This document shows positions 1 through 11,645 of a stretch of DNA of 64,000 bases, one piece after another. Position numbers and translations under genes: made by a program. A model generated the notes under the pieces. The model made no database searches and was not told where the DNA came from. It saw nothing but the letters and a program-made list of their open reading frames with translations. Position 1 is the stretch's first letter, and each line of letters starts with the position of its first letter. This DNA is from Mytilus edulis (lineage: Eukaryota > Mollusca > Bivalvia > Mytilida > Mytilidae), in contig NC_092344.1 in the NCBI RefSeq assembly GCF_963676685.1, positions 89,620,749-89,684,748 of the forward strand. The letters are read 5' to 3'.

Positions 1-295
1 AGCCAATGTAGAAAAGTAAACGCATACCAATACGCACATTAAAATTCAGTTCCAAGTCCGATGTCAGAAGATGAAACAAAAAAAAATACATAAATAACAA
101 CAGACTACTAGCAGTTAACTGACCTCCTGAAGCTCCAGACCTCGATTAAACTGATTGAAAGATTATGTCTTCATCATATGAATACCAGGCACAATCTCTC
201 CCGTTAGGGGTTCAATGTCAAACTATCATAAAATATATGCGAAGAACATAACCCGTGTCATGCCAACAACTGTTTTTTTTTTTAAATAAATGTGT
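1..295. other. AT-rich sequence, no gene seen
   Basis: No coding frame, RNA gene or terminal inverted repeat was recognised here. Because the secreted-protein gene at 1282-1588 is transcribed leftwards, this stretch is probably part of its first intron. Confidence 0.5.
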
Positions 296-299
296 TTAG

Positions 300-525
300 T
301 TCCGATGCAAAGACCCTATAAGTGAATCAATGGTTTTCCCGTTTGAATGGTTTTACACTAGTAATTTTTGGGCCCTTTATAGCTTGTTGTTCGGTGTGAG
401 CCAAGTTTCCGTGTTGAAGGCCGTACATTGACCTATAATGGTTTACTTTTTTAAAATTGTTATTTGGATGGAGAGTTGTCTCATGGCACTAACACCACAT
501 CTTCCTATATCAATATTAAAGCCAA
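300..525 (+). repeat. Family A interspersed repeat (3' part)
   Basis: The segment carries the landmarks GGGCCCTTTATAGCTTG, GTGTTGAAGGCCGTACATTG and GGAGAGTTGTCTCATGGCA, ending near ACCACATCTTCCTATA. The same landmarks recur around 4.3, 22.7-23.7, 31.0, 43.7, 56.5 and 59.4 kb on one strand or the other, so this is one dispersed family. Any open frame crossing it is incidental. Confidence 0.8.
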
Positions 526-552
526 AATATGCAATCTTTAATGACCTGACCA

Positions 553-708
553 GAGGCGGGTATAGACCCCTGCCCCCCCCCCCCCCTTTTGGGAAAAAAT
601 TTGGTTGCTTATATAGGGAATCACTGAAGCGTGACTGGAGCGGGCCCCCTCTTAGCCTCAGTCAGTCAGTGGGCCCCCAGTTATGAAAATTTCTAGATCC
701 GCCACTGC
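553..708. mobile_element. GGCGGATC-type short inverted-repeat element, copy 1
   Basis: The segment begins AGAGGCGGG and ends TAGATCCGCCACTG, so its ends are imperfect inverted repeats. The interior is nearly identical to 49314-49455 (shared GGGAATCACTGAAGCGTG and GAGCGGGCCCCCTCTTAG). A long C-run lies near the left end. No transposase is present, so it is read as a non-autonomous element. Confidence 0.75.
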
Positions 709-711
709 AGT

Positions 712-1281
712 GACAACAGTATCGTAACTATATCCCTTCTTTATACCCGAACGTATAAGATAAAATGGTGAATGTGTCAAAGCGACAACAACAAGATCTT
801 CGTTCGGGTATTTCACATGATCCGATTTTTTATTGTAACATTCATTTATGATAAAAGAGATGATTTTTCATTTCCTATCATTGATTATTCATTTGTAGAT
901 GGTGACGTTCTTGTAAATTATAAAGGAGTGAGTTTTTGAGGACCTAAATGTTGAACTACGTGTTAACAATAATGAAATATTATAGTTATTTCGCAAGGAT
1001 TTGCGTTATTCCGCAAATGTTTGCCGTATAACGCAATAAATGATTTTTTTGTGCGCCAAATGTTGATGCGCATTGAAATGTTTACTTTATTTATATTATA
1101 AATGATCTTAAGGTGTTTATATATCTCAACTTGTACGAGCTAAAAATAATTTGAAGGTGCCAATTTCATGACTACACACGACACACCACAAGAGATATCT
1201 TACAATTGCTCTTCTCAGTGACTTAAGAGGCGGATTGTGTGTACCTGAACCAAGTGCAGACTTCAATGGCCTGTTATTTAC
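712..1281. other. Intronic sequence, no exon seen
   Basis: This follows the splice donor of the secreted-protein exon on the minus strand and is presumed to be its first intron. No second exon with the required phase and a credible acceptor was found. Confidence 0.4.
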
Positions 1282-1588
1282 CTCCAGATCCAGAGGATGC
1301 ACCCGCTCCATGTCCACTTTGGGCGGGAAATCCTTGTCCGTCTGCTGTAATTATTCCATTCTCAGAAACAGTTATGCTTGTTGCTTTTATTCGAACAATA
1401 GTATCGCTATCTGATGGGTTTCCTGCTATAACTAAAGTTCCGTCTACTTGGATAATATCGACGGTTGTCGAGCTACTGATTGTACATGTCTGTCCTGCGC
1501 TCACTGTTATAGATCCTCCACTTTCACATCCATTTGCGAACTCCACACGCAGAATCAACAAGATTCCTAAACAAGCATGAATTTTCAT
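1282..1588 (-). CDS. Secreted Gly/Ser-rich beta-helix-like protein, first exon only
   Basis: The exon opens with an ATG followed by a hydrophobic signal peptide (residues 1-20, MKIHACLGILLILRVEFANG), then a mature part starting CESGGSITVSAGQTC. Alternating short strands with Val/Ile/Thr (residues 25-85) and a Gly/Ser-rich tail (GAGASSGSGG) resemble the start of secreted parallel beta-helix proteins. A good donor (GGAG then GTAAAT) ends the exon in phase 1 after 102 codons. The remaining exons should lie to the left and are not in the window. The family and function are not recognised; the beta-helix idea is inferred from the strand pattern only. Confidence 0.68.
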
Positions 1589-2777
1589 GTTATAGAAACA
1601 AGCATTTCAAACTATTAAAAAAATTAAAAAAAGGAAACGCTTTCATATGACGAGGATCTCGTCACTTATGGAGAAAAGTTTCCAAAAAATATAAAGGTTT
1701 TTTTTCTTACACAACGCTTAATAACAATACAAATCATTAGCATTTTGACAGATCAATATAAAAGTATATTTTTGATTCAATAAATCTTTTGATTCTGCAT
1801 TGTTTCAAAAGGTATCATATTGCAAGGAATTGGGACACAAACAAAACAAAAAAATATTTAAAGAGTTTCATAAAAGTCCGTCAAAGGTGAAACATGTCAG
1901 AAAACAAGGACACACAATCAAAAGAATTACGCTTCGATTGTCTTCCATCTGGAATGATCTTTAAATATACAATTTAATCGAAAAGGTTTTTGTTCTTTGG
2001 TAGATTTTTTTCTATTGCCTGTCACTCAAACTTTGTATATACACGGTCATAATGTTCCGTCATTTTTATATATAACTATACAACAAAGAGTTGTTTTTTT
2101 ATTTTTTCATGACTTGCTTTTAGGCCTCTCGGATTTCATTATTTTTAATGTGCTTAAAATTTATTAGATTTATTAAAATAGCAATAGTATTTATAACTCG
2201 AACACGGCATTGATTGATGACTTGATAGTTTCTGTTATCGATATAACATGTAATAAATATACATGCTGCATTAAAACAATAAACATGCAATATATATACT
2301 TGCTGCATTGTGAATGTTAAAAAATACCTGCACTGGAAATAACATAAAGTCAGAGGTAATCCGTTATATATGTGTAATTCAGGTCTCAGGAGATGTAAAC
2401 TCTAAGCCGGGAATGTCACAGTATATACCCTTGTGTCCTAAATAACACATAATATAACTGTAGCCAAGTCGAATCTGAGCTTATTGAGTCATATTAAAAA
2501 GATGCTGCTCGAATAATTAATAGTCTCAGAAACAAGAAAACTCATGTAAGAACTTAGATAGTATCAGTAGGCGACAAAAATGTTTTTGTAACATTTTCAT
2601 ATTTAGCCTTATCTGAAGATCCAAGGACATATTAAATAGCTGAAGAAATTACACCATTTAAAAATTAATGGTACTCAATTTACGACATCGAAGAGAATTT
2701 ACATCCCCACACTTTTATTTCGCTCTGCATGTTATAATAAAGTAATATATCAAAAATCCTGGATATATGGAAATCTC
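1589..2777. other. Upstream and intergenic sequence, no gene seen
   Basis: This lies 5' of the minus-strand secreted-protein exon and should hold its promoter, but no clear TATA box or other element could be assigned. It is AT-rich with short homopolymer runs and no credible coding frame. Confidence 0.4.
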
Positions 2778-2788
2778 TTGAAATCAAT

Positions 2789-2850
2789 CACCTATCCGGA
2801 AAATCATGATAGGAAACGCAAGCTCTGGAATATCGTACCGTATATATCGT
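2789..2850. pseudogene. Short relic of a reverse-transcriptase element
   Basis: AAATCATGATAGGAAACGCA and the following GGAATATCGTA closely match part of the larger reverse-transcriptase fragment at 20235-20660 (near 20400-20440). Only about 60 bases are alignable by eye, so this is a scrap with no coding capacity. Confidence 0.55.
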
Positions 2851-2955
2851 TATGCTCAAAACATTCTGATAGATTTAAAAAAAAACATGCAACAGAGACG
2901 GAAACCACATCCAATTTTGTAACCAGATGCGGCAACTTAATTAACAGACTATCCT

Positions 2956-3102
2956 CAGTGGCGGATCCAGGGGGGGGGGGTGTACCGGGGGTTGGAACTA
3001 CCCTTTTTTTGGACGATCAATGCATTTCAATGGGGACATATTGTTGGACCCCCTTTTGTCCTGGGTTAGGAACCCCCTGTTTTAAAATGGCTGGATCCGC
3101 CC
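2956..3102. mobile_element. GGCGGATCC-type short inverted-repeat element, diverged copy
   Basis: The segment starts CAGTGGCGGATCCAGGGGG and ends TGGCTGGATCCGCCCC, an imperfect inverted pair. Its ends match the 553-708 and 49314-49455 elements, but the interior differs, so it is a second subfamily. Confidence 0.65.
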
Positions 3103-3329
3103 CAGATCCCATGTCAAGAAAATTAAGACTAACAAACAAACTTAAGTCCACAAGAACACACAAATACACAAAAAAAACTTGGAAAGGGTGTGCACACCGA
3201 TGCACGATGAACATATATGAAGTAGCAACCGTCGTGTTTTTTCTATATATTCTATATTCGGGTTATTTGTGTAGTAAACTGGTGAACATTTGTCTCGTAA
3301 ATCTTTTATTTAATCATAGCCACTAATGA

Positions 3330-4300
3330 ATAGATCATGATATACCTACATTCTGCCGAATTTCAAAAATTTTTCGATAATGGTCAGACAATTTTTGATA
3401 TCGTCTTTCGGTAACTTTCCGAAGACCTTTAGTGCAATAGCTGCCTTGTTAACAGCACTCCTTTATTATTAGAAGTATTAGTTGTCTCAAATATTTAAAA
3501 GACATCAACTTGGAATTTTGTACTGCATATTTAGGTGCTTCTATATAGCTAGAATGTTGCTACACATAATGGTGACCTATAATTTCGTACAACCACGTGA
3601 TTCGGAGTATGGTGGATTTTTGTATCATTGGCAATCGTAGCCACATGTATTTTTTTTATGTCATATCAACTGTACAAAATGAAGTTTGAAATTTATCGAT
3701 TGGTTTCGTCTTAAACCAAATAAAAGCCAAATTTTGTAAGTTTCAATCAATTGCTTAAACTAGGTAAAACTCAACCCCAAAATGTCTTTAAAATATTATT
3801 AAATGTTAGAATGAAGTTAATAAACTTTCTGCTAAACTTGTACTTTAAATAATAATCGTATCGCTATTATTCGATAATATCCATTCTGTCTAAAAAAAAA
3901 AAAGGTTTTAGACAATTAAATTTTGTTATAAGTGGGTGAATCTACGTAAAAAGATGAAACCATCTTACTTCATTTCATTCTATGATATTGTTACATTTTT
4001 TCCATGAATGTGAGGTGGAAAAAGTGTAAAAAAAGTATAGGGATAATCTTGAAAAAAGTGTTAAAACTATATTTATCATAATCAAAACAGGTCTTCTGAA
4101 ATGAACGTTGGGAAAATCAAAACTACTTTCATAAAAAAAATCCCTGGTAACTTCTAGACTAGTACTGGACTTCTGAAGTCATTAAATATAAGAATAATTA
4201 TAAGAACTGCAGAATTAAAAAAAACCAATAATGACGAGACCACGTGGAAATAGTGGGAAAGTAATATCTTTTCAGTACAGATAATAAGAGTTTACTTTGT
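3330..4300. other. Intergenic AT-rich sequence
   Basis: No coding frame, RNA gene or inverted-repeat element could be supported in this stretch. Confidence 0.4.
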
Positions 4301-4315
4301 CAATTAATGTAAAAA

Positions 4316-4930
4316 AGAAAATAAGCTGTGATTGCCAATGAGACAACTCTGCACACGAGATAAAATGACACAGAAATTACGAATATAGGTCACCGTACGA
4401 CCTTCAACAATGAGCAAAACCGCTACCGCATAGTCAGATATAAAAGGCCTTGAAATGACAAATGTAAAACAATAAAAAAAAAACAAATAAAAAAAAAAAC
4501 AAGCAACAACAGTCTAATTCAGTATGTACAAAATTACAAAATAATGAACAAAAAAAATAAATATGTAACGCAGTAACATACGAAAACATGGCAGTATAAT
4601 CAGTTCGTTGATTGTGGCCATTATCTGGCAGAAGCAGAAAACCTAATTTACAGGCTCCAGACTTGAGGCAGGCACATACATAATGTAACTGGGTTAAAAT
4701 ATTAATCATTATGGGCTCAAACCCTCCCTTAATCATTGAACAGTTGTGCAACTGAGAACAATACAAGACGTGTACAAAACAATAAACAAACGACGCATAT
4801 GATCAACAGCAGCAATCAATCACCCAATAACAGATTCCTGACTTGGGACAGGCAAACAAAAAATGTGGTGGGGTTAAACAATGTTAGCGGATGCCCAAAC
4901 CACTCATAACAATCAGTTGAGAATGCTTCA
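4316..4930 (-). repeat. Family A repeat, reverse orientation, partly duplicated
   Basis: ATTGCCAATGAGACAACTCT, GTCACCGTACGACCTTCAAC and AATGAGCAAAACCGC are family A landmarks in reverse orientation. Two right-hand pieces follow, each with a GACTTG..GGCAGGCA or GACTTGGGACAGGCA landmark (about 4660 and 4830), so the 3' part is represented twice. Confidence 0.75.
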
Positions 4931-5580
4931 GTAAAATAGTTTATAAACAATTTAAGCTTCTAAATAAATTGTTATCTTTCGAAACTTTTCTCTGCCTCAA
5001 CTTATGCTATTTGATTTTTTTTTAATCTCTCTATATTCTACTTATTACTTTGGTAATTCATCTATAATGATAATTAATCGTTCAAGAAAAAAAAATCTTG
5101 TGTATTTACTCAATGATCTTCAGTAGCGGATTTTTTTTAGAACGTTGTGGTCTGTTAATGTTTTTTTTTTAATATGTTAATATGTTATATTATTGAAGAT
5201 ACGATAGGGGAATTTTCTTACGATACTTGTGAGTTGTATCTCAAAGGCCAATAACTCTATATAATAATTTGACAAAACCAGTTGGAGAGAAATGTCCAAC
5301 TTCAAAGATGATATTTTGTCAGAATTTAAGTCAAAGGTTCGGATTTTTAAGTTAATATGTAACAGTAAATAGGTTTCCCCTTCTGTTACCATGAAAAAAT
5401 GTTTAGGAAACCAAAGTCGACTGAGGCAGAACACTACCAAAATCTGAATAATTTTTATATTTATTCTTATAGAACTTTTTAAGAAAACATCCTGTTAACA
5501 GTAGGGAGACTTAGTGTGATTGCATTTCGAAAGCCTCTCCACCAGAGTCAAATAGATTATGATGCAAACGTTACTACTGC
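4931..5580. other. Intergenic AT-rich sequence
   Basis: No gene was recognised. A short minus-strand open frame here has no recognisable domain or splice context. Confidence 0.35.
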
Positions 5581-5852
5581 CTTCAACAGTGTCTCATTGT
5601 GGGGTTCTCATCCCAGTTTCTTATTTGTCAGATTCCCAGATCCTATTTTGTCAGATTCCCGTATCCGTATCCGGCTTACACTATGTAGGTAAGCAATTTT
5701 CATTTTTTTTCTAATGTCCTGCTAGACTTTAATTCCCGTTTGCTCAGCACAAAAATTTGATTTTCACGGCCAATCACGGGTCATGCTTACAAAAAAAATC
5801 GACAATTCCACATCATGCTTTAATATTAGACCCTATGAGACCCACTTCAACA
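5581..5852. mobile_element. hAT-like non-autonomous element with 8-bp target duplication, copy 1
   Basis: The element proper (5589-5844) has inverted ends GTGTCTCATTG and CTATGAGACCCA and is bracketed by the direct repeat CTTCAACA on both sides. The interior (CAGATTCCCGTATCC, GGCTTACACTATGTA) matches 18617-18839. An 8-bp duplication is typical of hAT transposons. It sits inside a family A repeat: CTTCAACAATGAGC directly right of it is a family A landmark. No transposase is encoded. Confidence 0.75.
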
Positions 5853-6109
5853 ATGAGCAAAATCCATTGATGGCATAATAATCTATATCCTCACGATCAT
5901 CTCTTGGGTTTTCATGCTATTAAGAATTCATTATGATGTCACGATATCCATTGAAAAAGCATGCATAGTACAAACTCATATGATGTAAACATGCGTTCAA
6001 AAACTATTTTCTAACCGTGCTAACCAAACATGTTCATCATGTACTTTCAGCATAATTATTAACCTGTTAACATTATTTTATTTAGCGAATTTTGTCCAAG
6101 GTTATAGTT

Positions 6110-6480
6110 ATCTATCTAATATTGTTATACATCTCACCCCCTTTATTATTGATTTTGTATTTACTTTTTGTTATATATCAGTTTAAGACAGTGTGTATTT
6201 ACTTGTTTTTGTTTATATGTCTTTTGATTGCGTTAACTCAGTTACGCCATTTCTATTGATATTTTATAGTGTGTCTTTCTATGTTGTGATGTTACACTAT
6301 TATTTCAGGTTAGGGTGAATGTTGGCTCCTGTTAAAACATTTCAACTAGCTACATTTTATGTACCTGTCCTAAGTCAGGAACCTGTTGTTCAGTGGTTGT
6401 CCTTTGTTGATGTGGGTCATTATTGTTTCTTGTTTTTTTTTATATAATTGAATTATAATGAAGGAAGCCATTGTATAGTT
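6110..6480 (+). repeat. Family A repeat, upstream part
   Basis: CCTGTCCTAAGTCAGGAACC followed by GTTCAGTGGTTGTC is the forward version of the GACTTGGGACAGGCA landmark seen reversed near 4830 and 56660. The part to its left is less certain. Confidence 0.55.
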
Positions 6481-6959
6481 TTTTGTTTGAATCGCTTCAA
6501 TTTTTTCATGTCAGAGTCTTTTATACCTGACTGCAGTATGCTTATAGTATAGGTTATTCTTATTGTTGAATGGTACATACATAATTACTAACATGTATAA
6601 TTGCTGACATCCATGCAAATGTAAAAAAAGACACAAGAATTGTATTTATAAAGTTGAAATGTACAGTACTTTTATATCATGTTTATAAAAGACCCAAGTA
6701 TATGCACCAACTCAAATGACATGTACATGTATGCATTTTTAAAAGAGTTAAAAAGTACATGTTTGAATTTAAAATATAAAAGTGAAAAAAAAGGAAACAT
6801 TACAATCAATAATCACATTTGTGATTAAACAACCGTAGCTGTTTAAAACAGAATGGAGTGGTGTTTTTTTTGTGCGAGTGTGGAATTCCTTTTGTTTTCA
6901 AACAAAGTCTCTAAATTATTGTGCACGCTGTAACACAAAACAGAAAAAAACAATATGTG

Positions 6960-7657
6960 TCAAAGCGACATGAATGGCCCTGTCTCAAAAAGTTGAAAAA
7001 TCTGCAATTTCAATAACACATGTGGACACAAACATGATGGTAGTCTCACATATCAAATATCAGCTCAAATTCTGGAGGCGTATAGAAAAAAAGTCTGTAT
7101 AACTGTGATTTTCAACAATTTTCAAAGTTGTAAACCCTTAATTTTGGCAAAAATTAACGGAGCAGAACGATGCTTAAACTTGATCTGTAACTCATCATGA
7201 GTAACTCACACACCAAAAATCAGTCAGTTATACAAGAGGGTTCGGATGGGGTTAAATGATTAAAGAATAATGCCCTTAAAAACAGGCAAAAAGAAAGAGT
7301 TAAGAAAAAAACTCTGGATAACTGATTTTCAACAATTTATCAAAGTCCAAACCCCGTAATTTCTACAAAAGTCAGCGAAGTGGAAGGAAACTTAAACTTG
7401 ATCTGTAACTCATCACAGTTAACTCACATACTAAAAATCAGCCCAATATCTGAAAGAGTTTAGAAAAAAAGTCCGTATAACTGTGATTTTCAACAATTTG
7501 TCAAAGTCCAAAGTCGGTAATTTTGGCAATAATTAGCAAAGCGGAAAGAAACTTAAACTTGATATGTAATTTATCATGGTTAACTCACATACCAAAAATC
7601 AGCCCAACATCTGAAGGCGTTTAGAAAAAAAATCTGTATAACTGTGATTTTCGGACA
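6960..7657. repeat. Tandem repeat of about 160-220 bp units
   Basis: The phrase CTGTATAACTGTGATTTTC, with small changes, recurs near 7090, 7313, 7470 and 7632. CTTAAACTTGATCTGTAACTC and CTCACATACCAAAAATCAG recur between them. That makes about three and a half diverged units. The array ends at the ATG sometimes available for the zinc-finger gene, which makes that ATG suspect as a genuine start. Confidence 0.8.
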
Positions 7658-7777
7658 ATGGCAAAACTATATGGCACTGACAATTATTGGCTGGTCCTTG
7701 TACTTGTAAACTATAAGAATGAAATTGGAAGAAACATTTTTGACCATAAAAATAAACTTCTTTTTCTTTTTGTACAG

Positions 7778-9032
7778 ATAAATGAAGCAGTATCTCTTGT
7801 GTCCAAAATTCCAGTGGAACAAAAAGCAGAAGTGTGGAATTTCTGGGAGCTAATTACAATAACTGTTAAGTTATTTACTCAAGTTTATGTAGAAGATCAT
7901 GTTAGTATAGACACAAGAAGAAGTCATGACGTTACTATTGAAAAATCTGACCATATTGAGGATACTTCAGAAAATAAATTAAAGACTTTTCAGAAGAATA
8001 GAGGAAGGTTAAAGAAACAATCCAACGCAAGTAATGTTGAAAATATAAGAGTAGATAATAAATATGAAAGTGATGAAAAAAACACAATAGATAAGTATGA
8101 GGCTCATAGTGATTCTGACAACGACTCCGTCAGGCATGACGTTAAGACAATAGATTTCACTGACCTCATTTCTTATCCCAGTAGTGTTGATACTGTAGTA
8201 CAACATGATGAGACAGCCTCAATGACAGGGATGCAGTCATGTAGTACACCCTCAACAACAATAGTACCTCACACTGATGATATCAACAATTCACCAGAGA
8301 CAATTATTGTTAAAGCACATGTACCTCAGTCTGATAATTCATCAGCCTCAGTGGATATAGAAGGTAACAATGATTCTTCTGCTTCATCTCAGGTCAACAA
8401 GACATTTGATTCTTCAGTGACAATGCATTTGAAAATTATAGAAAATACAGAAGAATTGTCAGAGACAGAAACTGCAACTTCAATCAATGATGTGAATTCA
8501 TCAACCTTAAATAGAGAAACAAGGGAAAACAGTTTAGATTCATCAACAACAGAAAACTCAGCACATAAAACAGATTCATTTATGTTAGAAACTGAAAGTT
8601 CCAGCAGTGAAGGCGGTCTGTCTGTGTCAGGAAGTGATCCTTTGGATACAAATAAAAACCATGATTCAGGAATAAAAATCATTCATGCAGAAATAATTCA
8701 GACAGATGTAGTGAAATCAAGAGATAAAGAAAATAAAGTCCCACCATTAACATTACGAAAGGCAAGAAAAGTGAGTAAGGATGAAGCTATGTACATTACA
8801 TGTGATGATATTGACTCAGACCAAGGTGTTAGATACCTCAACAAGAAAACAGAGCAACCAGTTACATATCTTGATAGAAGGAGCTGTCGACAGAAGAGGA
8901 AGGTTCAACATGAAGAGTATGTATATGAAGTGGCTGCAGAAAGAAAGAAAAAAAGAGAAATACAGAAAAAAGAAGACCCATTTAGATGTGATGTTTGTGG
9001 TAGAAAGATGTCCAATCTTACTGCATTAAAAG
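7778..9032 (+). CDS. Zinc-finger gene, exon a (disordered region and first half-finger)
   Basis: The acceptor is a pyrimidine run ending TTTTTGTACAG. The frame starts INEAVSLVSKIPVEQKAEVW and ends in the first half-finger CDVCGRKMSNLTALK. The donor G|GTATAC leaves phase 1. If no upstream exon exists, the coding start would be the ATG at 7658, adding 40 residues that partly derive from tandem-repeat sequence. Confidence 0.88.
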
Positions 9033-11645
9033 GTATACAACACTTTAATAAAAAAAATGATTATGAATGTCATATGCAATAAAGATACTTTAACAGCAAG
9101 AGGAATAAACGTAACATAACTTATATATATACAGTTTAAAGGATTAAGTAAAACATTTAAAGTTTTCTCTTTTTGCAAAAATTAGACTCTTTTGCTTTTA
9201 TGTCCTGCTATATTAAAATGACATGCATGCATGTAATTCTTAGATGTACAATGTAGTAAAAATAATTGTCTATAAAATTTTAATTGCATTGTGGCTTAAT
9301 TCCATAAGTTGAAACCATACCAATTATTGGTAAAATGAAACTTTTCTTTGTCTTAAAATAATACAAACAACATCATGGTAAAAAAGATACACAATAGTCC
9401 TAAAAAAAATAAAACAGAAAAGTCAAGATTGAGCATAGATTACCCCAATTTGGTTGGTGACCTCAATTACTCAGCAGAGATAACATTTAACTGATAATGT
9501 TTTTACTATCAAATGATTTATTATTGTTGCATAAAAATTCACTGTTTCATTTTATTTATTTTAGCTCATTCCAGGCACCATTCTGGTCAGCGACCATATG
9601 CTTGTACTATTTGTGGTAGGACATTTTCTACTAATGGTAACCGCCTCAGACATGAGAAGTCTCATGCTGGTGATAAAGAATTCCAGTGTATTGAATGTAA
9701 CAAATGGTTCACCTCTGCTACAAACTTAGAGGTGCACAGAAGGGTTCATACTGGAGAAAAACCTTTTATGTAAGCGATTATATCAGATTAATAGCGAAGA
9801 AATATATATATACAAAAAATCAACATAACAATATCAAAATGATGAAAATTGAATAATCGTTTTAATGAAAAGAATATCTAGATAGTACATATGTACATGT
9901 AAAAAACAGGGAATTTTGAGTGGTCAATTGCAAGGAACATGAGCAAGGTATTAATCAGAATACTGTTGATTTATTCATTTTTGAAAGCACCAATTTTTGT
10001 GAACTGAGAAAACATTGCTTTTTTGCCAATATTTGACTTTGTAGTTTTGTTTAAGTCAGCAAACCAGTCTGTTGAGTCTGTTAAAAATTTGTACTCTGTG
10101 AAAATTTAATTTTTTGTGTTTAGCTTTATCCAAGAAAAATTACAAACCACCAATGAAGCCACAGTAATTGAAACAAGGTTAAATTAAGCATCATTTCACA
10201 ATAGAATTTATCATTTTTATATTTTTTCAGGTGTGAACTTTGTGACAAAAGATTTACACAACAGGGATCATTGAAAGCTCACTTAGATCTACACAAAGGA
10301 GAGAAGAATTATCTCTGCACTGTGTGTGGTAGAGCTTTCACACAGAAAACAAACCTAGAATCGCATCTTCTGAGACACAACAAGAGCAACAGAAGTTACA
10401 AATGTCCAAATTGTAGCTATTCTTTCTTTACAAAAGGTGAGATAAGAATATTTACTGTTCAGACACAAAAAGTCATCACCAATTATTGAAAATGCATGTA
10501 ATTGAAGGTTCGTAATTGATTTATTATGAATTTTATGTGACTGTCATACTAGTGAGAGGTTTAGCTTGTCAATACATTGTATAACTAGATTTAATCAACC
10601 ATTAAGGAAATGCACATACCAAGTCAGGAATATGACAGTTGTTTTCCATTATTTAGATATATTTGAGCTTTTAATTTTGCCATTTGATAAGGGACTTTCC
10701 AATTTGAATTTCCCTTGTTATTGTATGTTGGTCATTGGACTCGTGGCCTCAAATGAATATCTATTCCTTACATTGAAGTCTGTTCCCATTTCTTATTTCA
10801 GTCATGGCATATTTTAAGCCACTCTCAACGAAATCCTTCTTAAATTCTCTAAAATTGGTGTCTGTTACTTGAAACTTACTTGCAATAATGCCTTTGTTGC
10901 AAAAATGAAAATTACCAAGTACAAATTTAAACCAGTTGAGGTAAATTAAGAAATATCTTAATAGCAATATTAAGTTGAATTCAACTTTAAAGATGTATGC
11001 ATGTATGCTTTCATTTTACAGTATGTTTTTTTTGCAGGTGAATTGGAGAGACATTCTTTCAAGCATACAAAGGAAAAGCCTTATTTATGTGATTATTGTC
11101 CAAAATCTTTTACAAGGTCACAGTACCTGAATGATCACAAAATTTTACATGTAAACCCAACACCTTACTCATGTAAAAAATGTGAAGAGACTTTTGCTGA
11201 TTTATCATCATTGAGAAAACACAAACAATGGCATAGAGTTATAGAATCACACGAACAAGAAGGGGAAGTAACTGATGAACAAGGGGAGATAACTGATGAC
11301 CAAGAAGAAATACAGGAAAGTATTCAGCAAACTTGTATTGTGACTAGAGATATATCAGGAAGGAAGCAGATTATAATGTCAACTGATACAGATCTGCCAG
11401 CTGATGTTCTTCAGCAGTTTGTTGATGGTGGCCATCTTGAATCTGAGGTTACACATATTGTACCTATTATAGATAAAGATGGCAGTATTACACATGTGGA
11501 TTCATTAGACGAAGGATCTCAAGATATTTATCAGATAACATTCTTAGATGCCAATTCAGACTCTGAACATTCTAATATAATAGCTGCTGTTGATTTTTCA
11601 GCAATGAATTTGTTAGCAAATGCAACTGCAAATCAATTTAGTTAA
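7778..11645 (+). CDS. C2H2 zinc-finger protein with eight fingers, four exons (whole gene span)
   Basis: Four exons (7778-9032, 9565-9769, 10231-10436, 11038-11645) join in phase through GT-AG introns. The N-terminal 400 residues are Ser/Thr/Asp/Glu-rich and poor in predicted structure. Then come eight C2H2 fingers, six with a CxxC-x12-HxxxH pattern readable by eye: C444/C447/H460/H464 for the first and C641/C644/H657/H661 for the last, counting from the ATG at 7658. A TGEKPF-type linker is present. The tail of about 135 residues is acidic (EGEVTDEQGEITDDQEEIQE). Arrayed fingers imply a sequence-specific nuclear DNA-binding protein. The start is unresolved: the frame is open to 7658, but an intron acceptor at 7775-7777 suggests upstream exons. 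No orthologue was identified. Confidence 0.92.
9565..9769 (+). CDS. Zinc-finger gene, exon b (fingers 1-3)
   Basis: The exon follows TTTATTTATTTTAG and completes finger 1 with AHSRHH. It encodes finger 2 (CTICGRTF..RLRHEKSH) and finger 3 (CIECNKWF..LEVHRRVH) and a TGEKPF linker. The donor is AT|GTAAGC, phase 2. Confidence 0.93.
10231..10436 (+). CDS. Zinc-finger gene, exon c (fingers 4-6)
   Basis: The acceptor is TATTTTTTCAG. The exon encodes finger 4 (CELCDKRFTQQGSLKAHLDLH begins it), finger 5 (CTVCGRAF..LESHLLRH) and the start of finger 6 (CPNCSYSFFTK). The donor AAAAG|GTGAGA leaves phase 1. Confidence 0.93.
10545..10780 (+). repeat. Dispersed repeat also found at 21.57-21.72 kb
   Basis: GTGACTGTCATACTAGTGAG, then GGAATATGACAGTTGTT, then GATAAGGGACTTTCC match the segment at 21580-21740 downstream of the reverse-transcriptase fragment. 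It lies in an intron of the zinc-finger gene. Confidence 0.65.
11038..11645 (+). CDS. Zinc-finger gene, exon d (fingers 6-8, acidic tail, stop)
   Basis: The acceptor is TTTTTTTTGCAG. The exon completes finger 6 (ELERHSFKH) and encodes finger 7 (CDYCPKSF..LNDHKILH) and finger 8 (CKKCEETF..LRKHKQWH). An acidic tail with the near-repeat EVTDEQGEITDDQEE follows, ending at TAA. Confidence 0.93.

Noticed and set aside
438-686. 82-codon plus-strand open frame
   Set aside because: It spans a family A repeat and a GGCGGATC-type element including a long C-run, so it is repeat translation.
8009-8682. Minus-strand frames opposite the zinc-finger exon
   Set aside because: They are antisense shadows of the low-complexity Ser/Asp-rich coding sequence.
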